Assembly: GCA_032164245.1 (NCBI GenBank)
Contig: JAVMKO010000002.1
Span: 60,917,840-60,981,839, forward strand
DNA length: 64,000 nt
Direction: 5' to 3'
Source of the DNA: Sternotherus odoratus
Lineage: Eukaryota > Chordata > Testudines > Kinosternidae
In this document: in pieces, positions 35,885-47,740 of the stretch
How positions within the stretch are numbered: the stretch's first letter is position 1
Layout: every line of letters starts with the position of its first letter
Notes under the pieces: model-generated
Database searches by the model: none
Seen by the model: only the letters and a program-made list of their open reading frames with translations
Told to the model about the DNA's origin: nothing
Position numbers and translations under genes: made by a program

Positions 35885-38800
35885 TGGCTCAAAGCTGGGA
35901 ATTACACCACCCCATTGCAGGGTAGATATACCTTAAGAAGCACAGCACTCTCAGCCCCGGGGGAGGGTGGGCAGACACAACAGTGACTTTAAACATGCCA
36001 ACTCCGGGGTGCTCCAGGGGACAGCAGACAGTCCAGTGACAGCAGCCTCTCCAGGCTGCCCTCTGAATCCCCTCACTGTCTGGAATCTCCACACTGCTGT
36101 GCACTGTGGCTTCACCCTCCAAAACACCCCTCCTAGCCTTGCTATTCCCGTCTATGCCAGGGCTTGAGAGTCTCTGTGAGGCATCCCTATAGCTGTTCCA
36201 CTGATACAGGAACTGTACAGACTCCCACAGCTAGAAAGGAAGCTTTTAGTCTGTGCCAGCCCTTTCACCCAGCATAAAGCAGCTGGAAGGTGGAGGACTC
36301 CCTCACCCTTAAGCCAAGCTTCTCCCCCCCACACACACACCTTCCAGTTTGGGGTGAGTAATCGCAGCAGTCTGCAGGACTCAAACTTGCAGCACCTTTA
36401 GACAACTGGGCCTCTAACAGTTGTGAATTAGCTGCAATTTCTCTGGTCATTAACCTTCAGTCAATATTAATAGGGGCAAGAAGGCAGGAAAGGCAAGCAG
36501 TGGTGAATTAATGCATGTTAGCAAGAAGAGATGGGTGAAGCTGAGTTACCAGGATAACAAGTAGGGCAGCATTCATTGGTAGAAAAAAGGAATAAGGACA
36601 ATTGCTATTTATTTCTTTTTGTACTTCTATGCCCTCCCGCCTGTCTTTGTTTTTTTTTTTTTAGGTTGTAAATTCTTTGGTGGCAAGGACCGTATATTCT
36701 TCCATGCTCATACCATACCTGGCAGTTTGAAGGTGATCATTTTATAATATGAGGGAACAACTAAGTGCTAGTTCATGAAAGAATTCCTTCAGCTGTAAGG
36801 CACTGCTGTCTTTATGTTGAAGAGCTATGTTGACTTGACTGTATTTCACACAAAAATGACTACACTGCATGGTCAGTACTATCTGCTGTGGACTTTCCAA
36901 TACCATAGCATTTTCCACTCCAGCAGCAGCAAGGAACTCCTGTCTAAATGGTACTGACATATTGTCACTCCTGAAAATGCCACCTTTCCATAAATAGTGT
37001 GAAACAACGTGGCATTGAAGCGGTCTTTGGGTCCTGTGGCTATTTAGTTAAGTAGTAAGTTGTGTGCATGGTTGAAATAGAGTCCTGTAAAGCAATAAAG
37101 TAAACAACAAAACACCCACTATCACCAATGGTTGAACACTTTTCACAAAGTAATCATTTTGTATCTGACCTCATTCACATCAGCTGCAAAAGACAAGCCT
37201 GGGAGTTTAAATTCCTAACTTTGCTAGGACACTAAAAATCAAAGATTTAGTAGAAATGATGGTTTTATACCAATCTGTAACCCACTAGACTCTCCTTTGA
37301 CCTGTGACTACAAAGTTAATTGCCCACTTAATCTTGAATAGTTTCTTGTAACACATATGAAGATCTTATATTTAATCTGTTCCAATTTGTATTTAGCTGT
37401 GATACTGAGGACCTCTCACAGGCCCAAAGAGCTGTGTAGCTCAAAAGCTTCTCTTTCACCAACAGAAATTGGTCCCATCAAAATAAAATTACTTCATACA
37501 CCTTCTCTAATCTTCTTGGACAAGTTACAACATTGCAAACAAGCAGGAAAAATCCTAATAACCCAGAGAGACAGATACATTCATTTAAGCTTCAGGAATA
37601 TTATGGGGGGCAGGCTAGAAATATAAATTCTGCTTAGCTTTGGTTCTTGTCTAGAGTAAGTGGAGGTGATGTTCATGAGCCTGATTTTCTTCTTTAACAC
37701 CTTGGGGTGAGTCAGTAAACCCTGGAAGGCTAGGGAGTTACACTATTTCAAAGGAGTGGGTAAAATATCAAGCATCCAGAATGAAATTGCAGCCCCTCTG
37801 AAGCTATTGGGTTACCAACTGGTTTCACCTGGACCTGAATTTCATCATTATACATCAGGTGCCCTGTTTTCCAGCTTTTAGTGGTAAAAGAATAAATGGA
37901 AGTCTTCCAAACAGTGTGTTGAAGTTTGTTTTAAGTAATTTCAGATTTCCACAAGCAGAATTGTAGCAGAGTGATTCACCTATCAGCATACCCCTCTCAT
38001 GGCTGGGACATACTCCCCACATCTGGCACCCACTCCCTACAGCTTTGTGGTCTGCCTCCGCAGGTGACTCAGCCCACTGGCTACATCCAATTCTGTCCCA
38101 CCCCTTTCAGGGTAACATGGAGTGAAATAAACAAAAGCCTAAAAGCATCATACTCAATTGTTAATCCAAATCCAGACTCAGTAATCCTTCCGTGCCTAGT
38201 CTCAGGACTTTCACATAACTTTGCCAGTGGGGTTGGAGAAGAATTCAGTCCAGTCCTCTCCTCTGGCTTCTAGCACAGGAACCCTATAGTAAGCAGGCCA
38301 GGGAAACCTATTCAGACTCATTATCTCCCAAACACTTCATTCTAGCTCACCCTATCTGCAAGATCCCCACCCCCACCGTCCTGGGCCCACTGTGCACCTG
38401 TATTCTTCTCAGGCACCACAACCTCTAGGTGCACTTTTCTTTCCAGCATGGGGCTCCTACCTGGAGTCCCCCCCCCCCAAGAATCTCAAAATATAGAGTT
38501 AAACCACTTCTGCCCTCCTCCAGCAATAACTTCAAGCCCTCTTAATTTCCCCTGTGTTCTGTTCCTCAGCTCAACACCTCCCAAAAGATCCAGATGCTAC
38601 CCTTTCACCAAGGCTTGCCACACTACAGGGGCTTTTCCATAGCTCTCATGGATTTTTATCATCATTCCCCATGTGCCCACAGGACCATCCTCACCCCTCA
38701 ACTTTCTGCTTCCTTCACTGAAGCCCATTCTTTATAATAGGCACCCAACTCCTTCTCAGCTGGGCCTTATGCTTTATTGGTCCTGTCATGCCCTGTAATT

Positions 38801-40149
38801 CCTAGCAGGTGTCCTAAATTGAGCTTTCTAACTCCCCTTCGCTGTTCCAAGGTCCTTGTGGGGCATACATCCCTTCACAAGTATGTTTGGCCATCATACC
38901 ATTTTATTGACTAAAATGTGTGAAAAAGCTTGGGCAAGGAGACTTTCACTGGAAGGACTGTACACACAGCTAAACAGCTCTCCAATTCTGGAAAGAAATC
39001 CATAGTGTAAATGCTCAGTTTTATTCCACGAGCCCAGTCTATTATCAGCATTTTCTAAGGAAAAACCTGTGAAGGGGAGCTGACTTTTTGGTGGAAAATC
39101 TTCTACGCTTGCCCTGCAAAGTGTCTTCTGAAGCCCACATTGGTGGGTAGAGATTGCAAGGGTTGGCCCCATAAACCCATAGAGTCCTGAGATTTATATA
39201 GACCTTAGAACACTCATAGAGCTAGACTCCCATTCAGGCGTTGCTAGCAGCTGCCTTTTAGTGCTATTTGAAGGGGCTTGCAGAGAGGGATCATTGTGAA
39301 AGATGTTGGGGTCAGTATTATTTTGAGCTGGGAAATATTTTGTGAGCATACTGCTGTAGAGAACAGCCTTTCCTATGAGCCAAACCCCTCATGTTTAGGG
39401 GCTAGGCCAAAATATTGTATTTTCATTTAAAAACAATTTATTTTGTTAAAAAATCCTTATTTTTTTCGCTGTTAATAAAACAAATAGACTAATTTCTCCC
39501 TGCATGTCCTTCCACTCCCTGTATTATAAAATTCATCTGTTTGAAACAAACATATCCCCAGTTCAAAATATATGTACGGCCTTTCATATTGGGACAAAGC
39601 AGGAGGAGCTCTGCTTAAATCAATGGAGTTACACTAATAACTAGCTGGGCTGAGAAGAGAATCTTGCTCTTCATAGTTTCCAGAAATGTTAAATAGCCCA
39701 TAAAGAGCAGCCTTAGAACTCAATTCCCTGGTGGCAGTTTTAATAATGTCATTATTTATTACTTGAAAAGTTAAATTGCAAACAAACTATCATTCTGAGT
39801 TGCCCTTCTTTCAATTCCTTTGCACCTGATTTGGAAGTGCTGATGATGATTAATGCAGGCATTACCCTATGATCTTGTACAAGCATCCGTAGAATGATTT
39901 TGTTGTTGTTAATAAGTTGAATCTCTTGCTTTGCTAGCACTAATAATTCATGATCACAGCTCTCCCCTCCAGATGTCCCTTGACTAATCTGATGTTTTAT
40001 TCTTCACATTTTTTAGATGTGTGATTTTATTGCTGTTTGACTTTCACAGCTTATCCCTTAATTAGTGGCTTTTGCAAAATTGGTTATTAAATTCTTAACA
40101 GCTCACCCTTTAGATGTTAATTTTGTAGAAATGGACTTACAACTTTCTC
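35885..40149. other. Non-coding stretch with minor repeat traces
   Basis: 37,436-37,512 (CTCAAAAGCTTCTC, GAAATTGGTCCC) is a half copy of the palindromic repeat at 58,550. 36,650-36,725, after a T-run, resembles a SINE tail. 37,965-38,900 is CT-rich and may be an old repeat. No gene found. Confidence 0.4.
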
Positions 40150-40404
40150 ACAGTCATGGATTCCAAGGGAAGAAGGGATAATCTCAGGTCTAACCTCCTG
40201 TATTACACAGGCCAAATAATCCCCAGAGCATAGCTTTTAGAAAAACATCCAATTTCAATTTTAAAACTGTCAGTGATGGGGAATCCAGCATGACCCTTGG
40301 TAAGTTGCTCCAATGGTTAATTACGCTCACTGCTAAAAATGTACACTTAATTTTCAGTCTGAAATTGTCTGGTTTCAACTTCCAGCCATTGGATCATGTT
40401 ATAC
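40150..40404 (-). mobile_element. CR1-like LINE 3' fragment
   Basis: The plus strand shows CAGTCATGGATTCC, AAGAAGGGATAAT and CTAACCTCCTGTATTACACA, the complement of a CR1-type 3' end. On the minus strand INHWSNLPRVMLDSPSLTVL matches the CR1 ORF2 C-terminus. A hAT element abuts it at 40,405. Confidence 0.8.
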
Positions 40405-40740
40405 CAGGGATTGGCAACCTTTGGCACGCAGCCCGGTAGAGTAAGCCTCCCGGTGGGCCAGGCAGGTTTGTATACCTGCCGTGTTTGCAGGTTTGGCCAA
40501 TCGCAGCACGCACTGGCCATGGGTCGCCACTCCAGGCCAATCGAGGTTGCAGGAAGCAGCACCCAGCACATCCCTCGGCCCATGCTGCTTCCCACAGCCC
40601 CCATTGGACTGGAATGGTGACCTGCAGCCAGTGGGAGCTGTGATTGGCTGAATCTGTGGACGCAGCAGGTAAACAAACTGGCCCTTACGTTAGGAACCTT
40701 CTCCCTTGCAGGGTCCCAGATCCTGGGCTCCAACCCAAGG
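40405..40740 (+). mobile_element. hAT element, CAGGGATTGGCAACC family, right end missing
   Basis: The left end, CAGGGATTGGCAACCTTTGG, is a hAT-type terminus, followed by GC-rich sequence ending in AGGTAAACAAACTGGCCC. No matching right terminus or target duplication was found. Confidence 0.65.
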
Positions 40741-41303
40741 TCAGATATCTACACTGAAATGTTATAGCCCACAAGCCCAAAGCTGCTGACACTGGCCAGC
40801 CCTGAGTGTTTTATTGCAGTTAAGATGTACCCTGAGATAAAGCTGTTTCTTTCCTTTGGCTGAAGCAGGTCTGCCTCAGCCTGATAGTGGATTATTTGAG
40901 TGTAACCCTATTGAGGGAAGCCTTGGTCCCACTGCTCTGAAAACTGACCAGAGGAAAGATGCTCAAGATCTAAAGGTGTATTTTATTTCCCTTTTGTTGT
41001 GTTTTCCTTTTTGATGGCTCCAAGTGCTACAGTCTTCAGCCACCTTTTGGTAAGATTCCTCGGGTCCGATTTTCAAAGCTCGGGTGCAGCTTCCCATTGT
41101 ATGTGCCTCACTTAGGAGTACAAACACCATGTGTACAAATCAGGTATCTGTGCAGGTACATGGAGAATGAGGTGGTAACTGGCAAAGTGAGTGTGCAATT
41201 CACTTATATCGAGTAGCAGCATGCATATTTGAGGCATGTGCAAATGTATGTAGGAAATTGTACATATCTTACTTTGAAGCTCTGGACACTAGAGTTAACT
41301 TAG
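40741..41303. other. Non-coding stretch
   Basis: No gene or clear repeat. Confidence 0.4.
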
Positions 41304-41436
41304 GTTTAAGATTAGCAGCCATGTTAGTCTGTATCCGTAAATAAAATGAGGAAGACTTTGTAGCACCCAAGAGACTAACCTTAGAAATAAACTGGTTAGT
41401 CTCTAAGGTGCTACAAAGTCTTCCTCATTTTATTTT
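41304..41436. mobile_element. SINE-like repeat (GTTAGTCTG family) with snap-back inverted duplication
   Basis: The insert carries GCAGCCATGTTAGTCTGTAT, then a 38-bp arm (41,343-41,380) repeated as its complement at 41,394-41,431 with two mismatches around a 13-nt loop. GAGTTAACTTAG (41,292-41,303) and GAGTTAATTTAG (41,437-41,448) form a 12-bp target duplication with one mismatch. This fits retroposition with twin priming or template fold-back. Confidence 0.75.
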
Positions 41437-41448
41437 GAGTTAATTTAG

Positions 41449-42741
41449 ACACCAGAGGGCAGTATGCTCCAGGAGGTGCCATGTTTCAGATGAGAAGTAA
41501 AATCAAGAGCAAGAACAATTATCATCATTAAAAGATCCTGAGGTATTTTTCATAAGAGTAGTAAGCAGGTGAATAACAATAAAACCAAACTAAAACTCCA
41601 AAATATTTTCTGCTTGGGGCTTTCCTGGGCATCTAATCTTCTCTTTGTCTATCTTGTTTACATTCTAAGACTTTGGGGTAGGTAATTACTGTATCTTGCA
41701 TTTGGCACAGTTCTGAGGACATCAGTATTTAACAAATAGTATAGAACATAATAAAGTAATACTAATGATGTTGACCCTGACATGTTGGACAAAATCCAGT
41801 TTGGGTATTGATACTCTACTTACCTATAATTTCCCCTCTGGTTTAAACTAGAGAAGTTACTCTTCACTACACTTCCCAAAAGAAACCTGTTGCACAGTTT
41901 TTCCTGTGTGGAATGTGCTTTAGAATCCCTCAGGAGGGAGGTGACATAGAAACATAAAGTTATTGGTATTTAAATTCACTTCTTTCCTCACTGCCATTTA
42001 GACCACCTTGAATGCTTGAAACTGATGTTTGGGTCCTCAGTGATATATTTTCCAAAAGACAAATCTACCCTGAAGCATTTGTAGGAAAAAAACCCGTATC
42101 TAAAAACATTACATGGTCTCTATAAGTAAAAGGCCTGCTTCCTGCTCCTATTGACTCCAGTGGGAAAAAGACAAGGCCCACATAGAAGGAGATTCAAAAG
42201 TAGTGAAGCACCATTAGAGTAAAAAGTTACACAACAGCATAATCTATTAAATACTGTATAGCTGGGACTGCAGTTCTGCCTGGTCATTGTGCAAGCTATG
42301 CCTCTCCCCTCTGTGCAGCTGCATAAAGGCCCAGCAGAATCTGGCCCCATATAAATACATAATGTTTATTAAGCAGAGGAGTAGCCATGTTAGTCTGGAT
42401 CTGCAAAAGCAACGGGACTCTGTTGATTTTATTTATGATGATTGATGATGCAGTGACTGAGTACAATGCCTGCTCAGAAAAAAAGACAAAGTAACTGATC
42501 TACAGTTGTATTCAGTGCCCGGAACATCAGCCTTTCCAGCCTCATGAAGTTGCCATGTTTAGCAAATTGCCCTAAATACACTGATGGCTTCATCCATAAA
42601 AAAGAATTTTGCTCATGACAAATGTAAGGGCAAATCATATAGTCAAGATTAAATCAGTGTATTGCATTAAGTCACAGAAAGGCCAGTTAAAAATCTGCTG
42701 AGATGAATTATCACTGTATGAAGATTTTGACTTCCTGCATA
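41449..42741. other. Non-coding stretch
   Basis: A short fragment of the GTTAGTCTG family lies at 42,372-42,420 (GAGGAGTAGCCATG, TTAGTCTGGATCTGC). Otherwise nothing is recognised. Confidence 0.45.
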
Positions 42742-42878
42742 CCGTGTTTCCCCAAAAATAAGACAGTGTCTTATATTAATTTTTGCTCCCAAAATTACAT
42801 TACATTATATTACAGCGAGAGGCAAAACTGGAAGTACGTCTTATTTTCGGGGGATGTCTTACTTTCGGGGAAACAGGG
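42742..42878 (-). mobile_element. 137-bp TA-flanked MITE (GTTTCCCCGAAA family), copy 2
   Basis: TA at 42,740-42,741 and 42,879-42,880 flanks an element that is the reverse complement of 28,647-28,783 except for one base. It has the same length and inverted ends. Confidence 0.9.
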
Positions 42879-43629
42879 TAGCAATTCTTATAGGATTTAC
42901 CCACTGAAGTTAGTTGGCATTTTACTGTTGATCAGGGGCATGCACAAAGGGGGGGGGGGGGCAAACAGGGACATGGGCACCTGCAATAATCAGAAGGGGT
43001 GCAGGACTCCTGCCCCAGAATTGGGATGGGAGAGCGAGCTCCTCCAGCCCCAGGGCTGCGTCGGAAACACAGAACATACTCCTCCAAAAGTGGTCAGATT
43101 TCAATTCCTGTGCATGGCCCTGCCATTGATGTTAATGAAAGTAGGATGAGATCCTTAGAAAGAAATGCACATAGGCCACATGCATTGACTATAATGATTG
43201 ATGCTTAGGGTATTGAATAACAGGTTGCAAATCCAAAAAGCAGAGTTAGAGAATAACTTAGGCCACAAAATGTCTGGCATTCAGGCTAAATTAATCACAG
43301 AATTGTTGTAGTGTCTGGGATAACTCTCCCTATGATGCCATGGTGGTTGCTGATTTTAAATATAGTATTTATTGTGCAATGGTTGGCATAATGCCATGAT
43401 GTGAATATTGGAACACCATTGCTTGGGCTTGGTCTCTGCTCCTAACATGCTGCAGAAATCTCTTCACCTGATGACAGATCCCATAGCCATATATTCATTC
43501 AGAGATGCCTTCATTTTTGAGACTAGGATCCCTTATAGAATGCGCAGCCATGCTGAATCAGTGGGATAATCATCTGTAAAAACTAAAAACAATGCCTCTG
43601 CCGTGTAACGTTAGTTTGGACGTTTGAAG

Positions 43630-43810
43630 ATTCATAGACCAAGACCAGAAGGGATCATTATGACCTCTTGCATAACACAGGCCAAAGTACCTCACCTCAT
43701 AATTAAAACCTCAAACAGTTGTAAATATCCAGATTTTTAAGTCTACTACTATCACCAAGAACGTGGAAGAATTCTAATTGTTCTCCCTCTGCTGCCTTTG
43801 CAATAGTTAT
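43630..43810 (-). mobile_element. CR1-like 3' fragment
   Basis: ATTCATAGACCAAGACCAG, AAGGGATCATTATGACCTC and TTGCATAACACAGGCCA are the complement of a CR1-type 3' end, a different subfamily from the CATAGAATATCAG type. Confidence 0.7.
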
Positions 43811-44074
43811 TAACTCACAAATACCAGTCCCAGAGCTGTGGTGACATCATTAACCATGCTGTTGTATGGACAGAGATGATATGACATGGACAATTACATG
43901 AAAACCAAAGTTTTATTTAAATAAAACAGTTCATTAGAAACACTGGAGCGGGATGGGGGGGGGGGGAGTATTTGCCAAGGGAAATGCAAATATCTGAGGG
44001 GGGAAAAAAAGAGAGAAACTATTTCCAAATAGTAATCAAAATTTGGATTTTGTAATTTTGTAAAAAGTGTCTCA

Positions 44075-44148
44075 ATCATAGAATATTAGGGTTGGAAGGG
44101 ACCTCTGGAGGTCATCTAGTCCAACCCCCTGCTTAAAGCCGGACCAAT
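44075..44148 (-). mobile_element. CR1 3'-end fragment
   Basis: ATCATAGAATATTAGGGTTG, GAAGGGACCTCTGGAGGTCA and GTCCAACCCCCTGCT form the complement of the CR1 3' UTR. It is only 74 bp long. Confidence 0.9.
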
Positions 44149-46110
44149 GGTCTCCTCTGAAATAAATTTTACATACATGGTACACAAACTGAGACAATTC
44201 TCTGAGAGGGAAAAAAAGAAAATCTCTTAGTAATAGTGTCTTATAAAGACTTATAGTATTCAGAAACTATTTTCCCTGCAGAACTGCAGGCACCATTGCA
44301 ATGCAATTTTTGGATATAAACTTGTTCCAGTTGAAGTCCTCTAATTAGGAAAAAGAATCATTGATGGTGGTTTACGAAATTTGCTATGATATAGAAAACT
44401 AAACAGATTGTATTATGAAATACACACATTAGTATCCATTTTAAATAAAAAACAATATAATTTTAAAATTGAACAGTAAATTTTTTATCAGTAAATGCAA
44501 ATTCCTACAATGATGATGTCTTGACTGTTTTGTATATAAGTAGTATCTCAATACTATCTTTTCTTTGTGTGTGTGTGTGTGTGTACTTCAATACATCTCT
44601 GTAGTTGTTGTTTAATGTGCACCATAAAATAGAGGATTGTGTAAAATACATAAACTAGTACCACTCCGCTCTCCTTTTTTGTTCATTTTGTTAAAGTTTT
44701 ACTGTGTAACTTTATCCTTGTGTGAATATAGTTTTTGCATTTATCTTATTTTTCTTTTAAAGAAAATGTTTGTGCTTAATAGTAGCATTTAAATTATCTC
44801 TGACTTTGTATTTCACAAACCACTGGGGTTAAGTGTGTTGGTTAGCTGGTGACAGCATAGTTTGGTTAGCAAAACAGAAGAATAATTATAATGGCTATAA
44901 TTTCAGGATGGAAAAAGATTTTACGTTTAAACGACAATTTTAGAATGTGCAGAATATTGCAAGATGCAGCAAAAACTGGAAAAGTAAAACTAAAAGTCAT
45001 AGATCTGCATTCCCTCCTGCCCTACTAATGATTTTGTCTTTAGATACCAATGAAAGTTTGGGTTGTTTTTTTTTTATTCATTTTAATTTCCAATCTCCCT
45101 CTCAAAGTACCCCAGGAGCAGCATGACAGTAGCATGCTGGGTGACAGCACAAAGAGAACATGGCCTAATCAGCTTCTGCTAATAGAAATATTAAAGATCC
45201 CATCTGAGCATACTCAGAACCAATGTTGCAGCAGCTTATAACTTTTTGTTATTAAAATTCCATCCACCTGCCTTCCCCCACCAAACCCCAAAGGCTAGAT
45301 TGTGAATAGTTCTACCAAGGTACACATGGCTCGCTCACTCACTCCAATGTTCACTGTTAAACACCGTACAGTACTATAAATATGAAGAAGAGGAGCGCTC
45401 TTGAGAATTTTTCAAGGATAATAGTTGAAATAAAAAATTAAATACTTGCAGTATGTTGGATTGCAAGCTGAATACCCTAAGACGTGCAAGTCCATGCTTT
45501 CAGTGAAAAATATATGTTTTAAGACCACTATATAAAATGGGTTTGGACAATGTATGCATACCCATGATCTATTTATGAATCTGCTTTTCCTTCAGGTTCT
45601 TCTGATAAATGTTCTACTTACCTGTCAGCTAATTATAGAATATAGTTAGGCAGGCTGCACAGCAGAGATTTTAACCAAGGTATGCTGGCTAGCTTATGTA
45701 ATGTTACATGGCTCTTTCATTTCTTGGAAACAGAAGGCTACATATGATTAATCCTCCTCCTAATCTGAGAAAGCTAAAAATAAGCAATGATCTCTATAGG
45801 CCACTCCTCTACAAAAAAGGGAAATGGGAATGAGGCTGAGTGGTGGCTGGGATTTGGATGGAAAAGTAAAGCCATCCAAAGTTAGGAAATTCCAGGTTTA
45901 GGGTTGACTGTGCAACAGCTTTTCCAAAAAAATAAATTCAGGCTAAGAGACAATGGGCATGTAGTTCTGCTGTACAGAGGACGACAGAATGTGGCAAGAT
46001 AAAATAGCGGGTCTGTAGCACCTATATATGGAAGAGCTAAAGGGATATACTAATGCAGCTCTAAAGTGACTCCAATTTATATTCTGTGGGCAACCAGAAT
46101 GTGGTTGGGA

Positions 46111-46141
<31 letters not shown>

Positions 46142-46537
46142 CCTAGGCGCAGGGAAGAAAAAGTTAATTGATTCAATTTCTCTGCCTTCCACCTGAATCC
46201 ACATCTTAGTATGCTTGAAAGCCCCTATCCCATATAAATTTGTTGGTAAAGGATATTGTGGCAGATATTGCAACCTCATGCAGTACCTTTAGAGACCATA
46301 TTGTCTAAAGCCCTGGTCTAGAGAGTGAAGGGACACAGGTCTCTATCCCCAGAAAGGTGATGGCTAGAATCATTAGAGGCATTCCTAGAGCAGACTGCAG
46401 AGAGAGTCAAATGTGCAGTTACCCTGCACATTTAGCTTCTGTGACTTTCTGCTGTTGAAGGAAGCCATTATTTTTTATAGAGTCAAGCTCTTAAGTAATA
46501 GGGAGTGGGTGGCAACCACTGAGCCCATGATAAGCTA

Positions 46538-46905
46538 CCGTATTTTTCGCCCTATAAGACGCACTTTTTCTTCCCCAAAACGGGGGGGAAAAAGTTGGTG
46601 CGTCTTATAGGGCGAATGTGCGCCCCGGTTCCCCCCTCCCCGCCGCGGGCGGGCTGCCGGGAGCGTCCCGGTTCCCCCCTCCCCGCCGCGGGCGGGCTGC
46701 CGGGAGCGGCAGGGAGGGGGGAACCGGGACGCTCCCGGCAGCCCGCCCACGGCGGGGAGGGGGGAACCGGGACACTCCCAGGCAGCCCGCCCGCGCGGCG
46801 GGGACGGGAGAGCGAGGCGCTTTTTTTTTTTTTGGTCCGGCTTTTTTATTGAAAAACGAGGGGGCGTCTTATAGGCCGGAGCGTCCTATAGGGCGAAAAA
46901 TACGG
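46538..46905. mobile_element. 368-bp TA-flanked MITE with CpG-rich palindromic core
   Basis: The left end is CCGTATTTTTCGCCCTATAA and the right end its complement, TATAGGGCGAAAAATACGG. TA duplications lie at 46,536-46,537 and 46,906-46,907. The core (46,620-46,805) has direct then inverted copies of a GC unit containing CCGCCGCGGGCGGGCTGCCG. The ends resemble those of the 137-bp MITEs (TACCGTRTTT and ATAAGAC). Confidence 0.85.
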
Positions 46906-47289
46906 TATGTTCATTTTATATACTGAAACAATCAAAGAGTGTTTATCAATTTATTATGAACAGCAGCCTTTACTCCAGTGAAGCTTGAGATTTAGCAACT
47001 GAATTAGCATTCAGTCTTAAACTAAAACTGAGAAATAAAAGTTAATTTACTGACTAAGAAATGGTAGAAATCAGTGACAATAGATACATTTTTGTTATGA
47101 CATACTGTATAGAGTATAGCCATCTTACAAATTGCCTATGATTTTGTGCTGGGTGACAGAAATTTTGGCCAAGGACACTAGGGCAAAACCTACTCTTATT
47201 AAAAGTGCCATGGAGTCTTTAATGCCTACATAGAGGGCTACCATTTTAAAGGTTTAATTAGAAAGATCGACACAGTAGTATAATACATG

Positions 47290-47400
47290 ACAATATTATT
47301 ATTATTTGTGTTTGGTAGCACTCAGGATCCCCATTATATGTAGGTGCTGCAAGAACACAGAATAAACAACATCCCCACACCAGAGTTACAGTCTAATTTA
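47290..47400 (+). mobile_element. MIR-like / CORE-SINE fragment
   Basis: TATTATTATTTGTGTTTGGT, AGGTGCTGCAAGAACACAGA and CAGAGTTACAGTCTAATTTA match an amniote MIR-type repeat. Confidence 0.6.
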
Positions 47401-47660
47401 ATTTATCTCAGTAGCCCAAAGGACTGATCTGCTCCTCCTAGGAACTGAAGCTGTAAATCTAAGGTGTCTAGGTATTTAAACCCTGATGTTGAAAGCACAA
47501 AGCTATCTCCCCTTCCAATACCACTAACGCTACATGCAGTATATAGCAATAGATAAACAGAAAAAATAGCTCCCTCACCAAATACATTAAGTGACACAAA
47601 ATGAACAAAAATTATGACAACTGAAACAAATAAGTAGGGAAAGCAATAATCTACTATATA

Positions 47661-47740
47661 AACTCAAAAGCTTGTCTTTCTGATCAACAGAAGTTGGTCC
47701 AATAAAAAAAAAATATTACCTCATCCATTCACCTTGGTCT
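47661..47740 (+). repeat. Half copy of the AAGTTGGTCCAATAAAA repeat
   Basis: AACTCAAAAGCTTGTC, CAACAGAAGTTGGTCC and TATTACCTCATCCATTCACC match the right arm of the palindromic repeat at 58,550-58,735. Confidence 0.7.

Larger units (their letters stand above)
42879..46537. other. Non-coding stretch with two CR1 3' fragments
   Basis: Apart from the CR1 pieces listed separately, it holds G-runs near 42,950 and 43,955, (GT)n at 44,566-44,584 and an A25 run at 46,117-46,141. No gene. Confidence 0.45.

Noticed and set aside
42703..43149. 148-codon plus-strand frame
   Set aside because: It runs across the 137-bp MITE and a G-run, so it is a chance frame through a transposon.
45619..45660. Strong minus-strand donor, GACAG|GTAAGT
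   Set aside because: With the nearest good acceptor, all three frames contain a stop.
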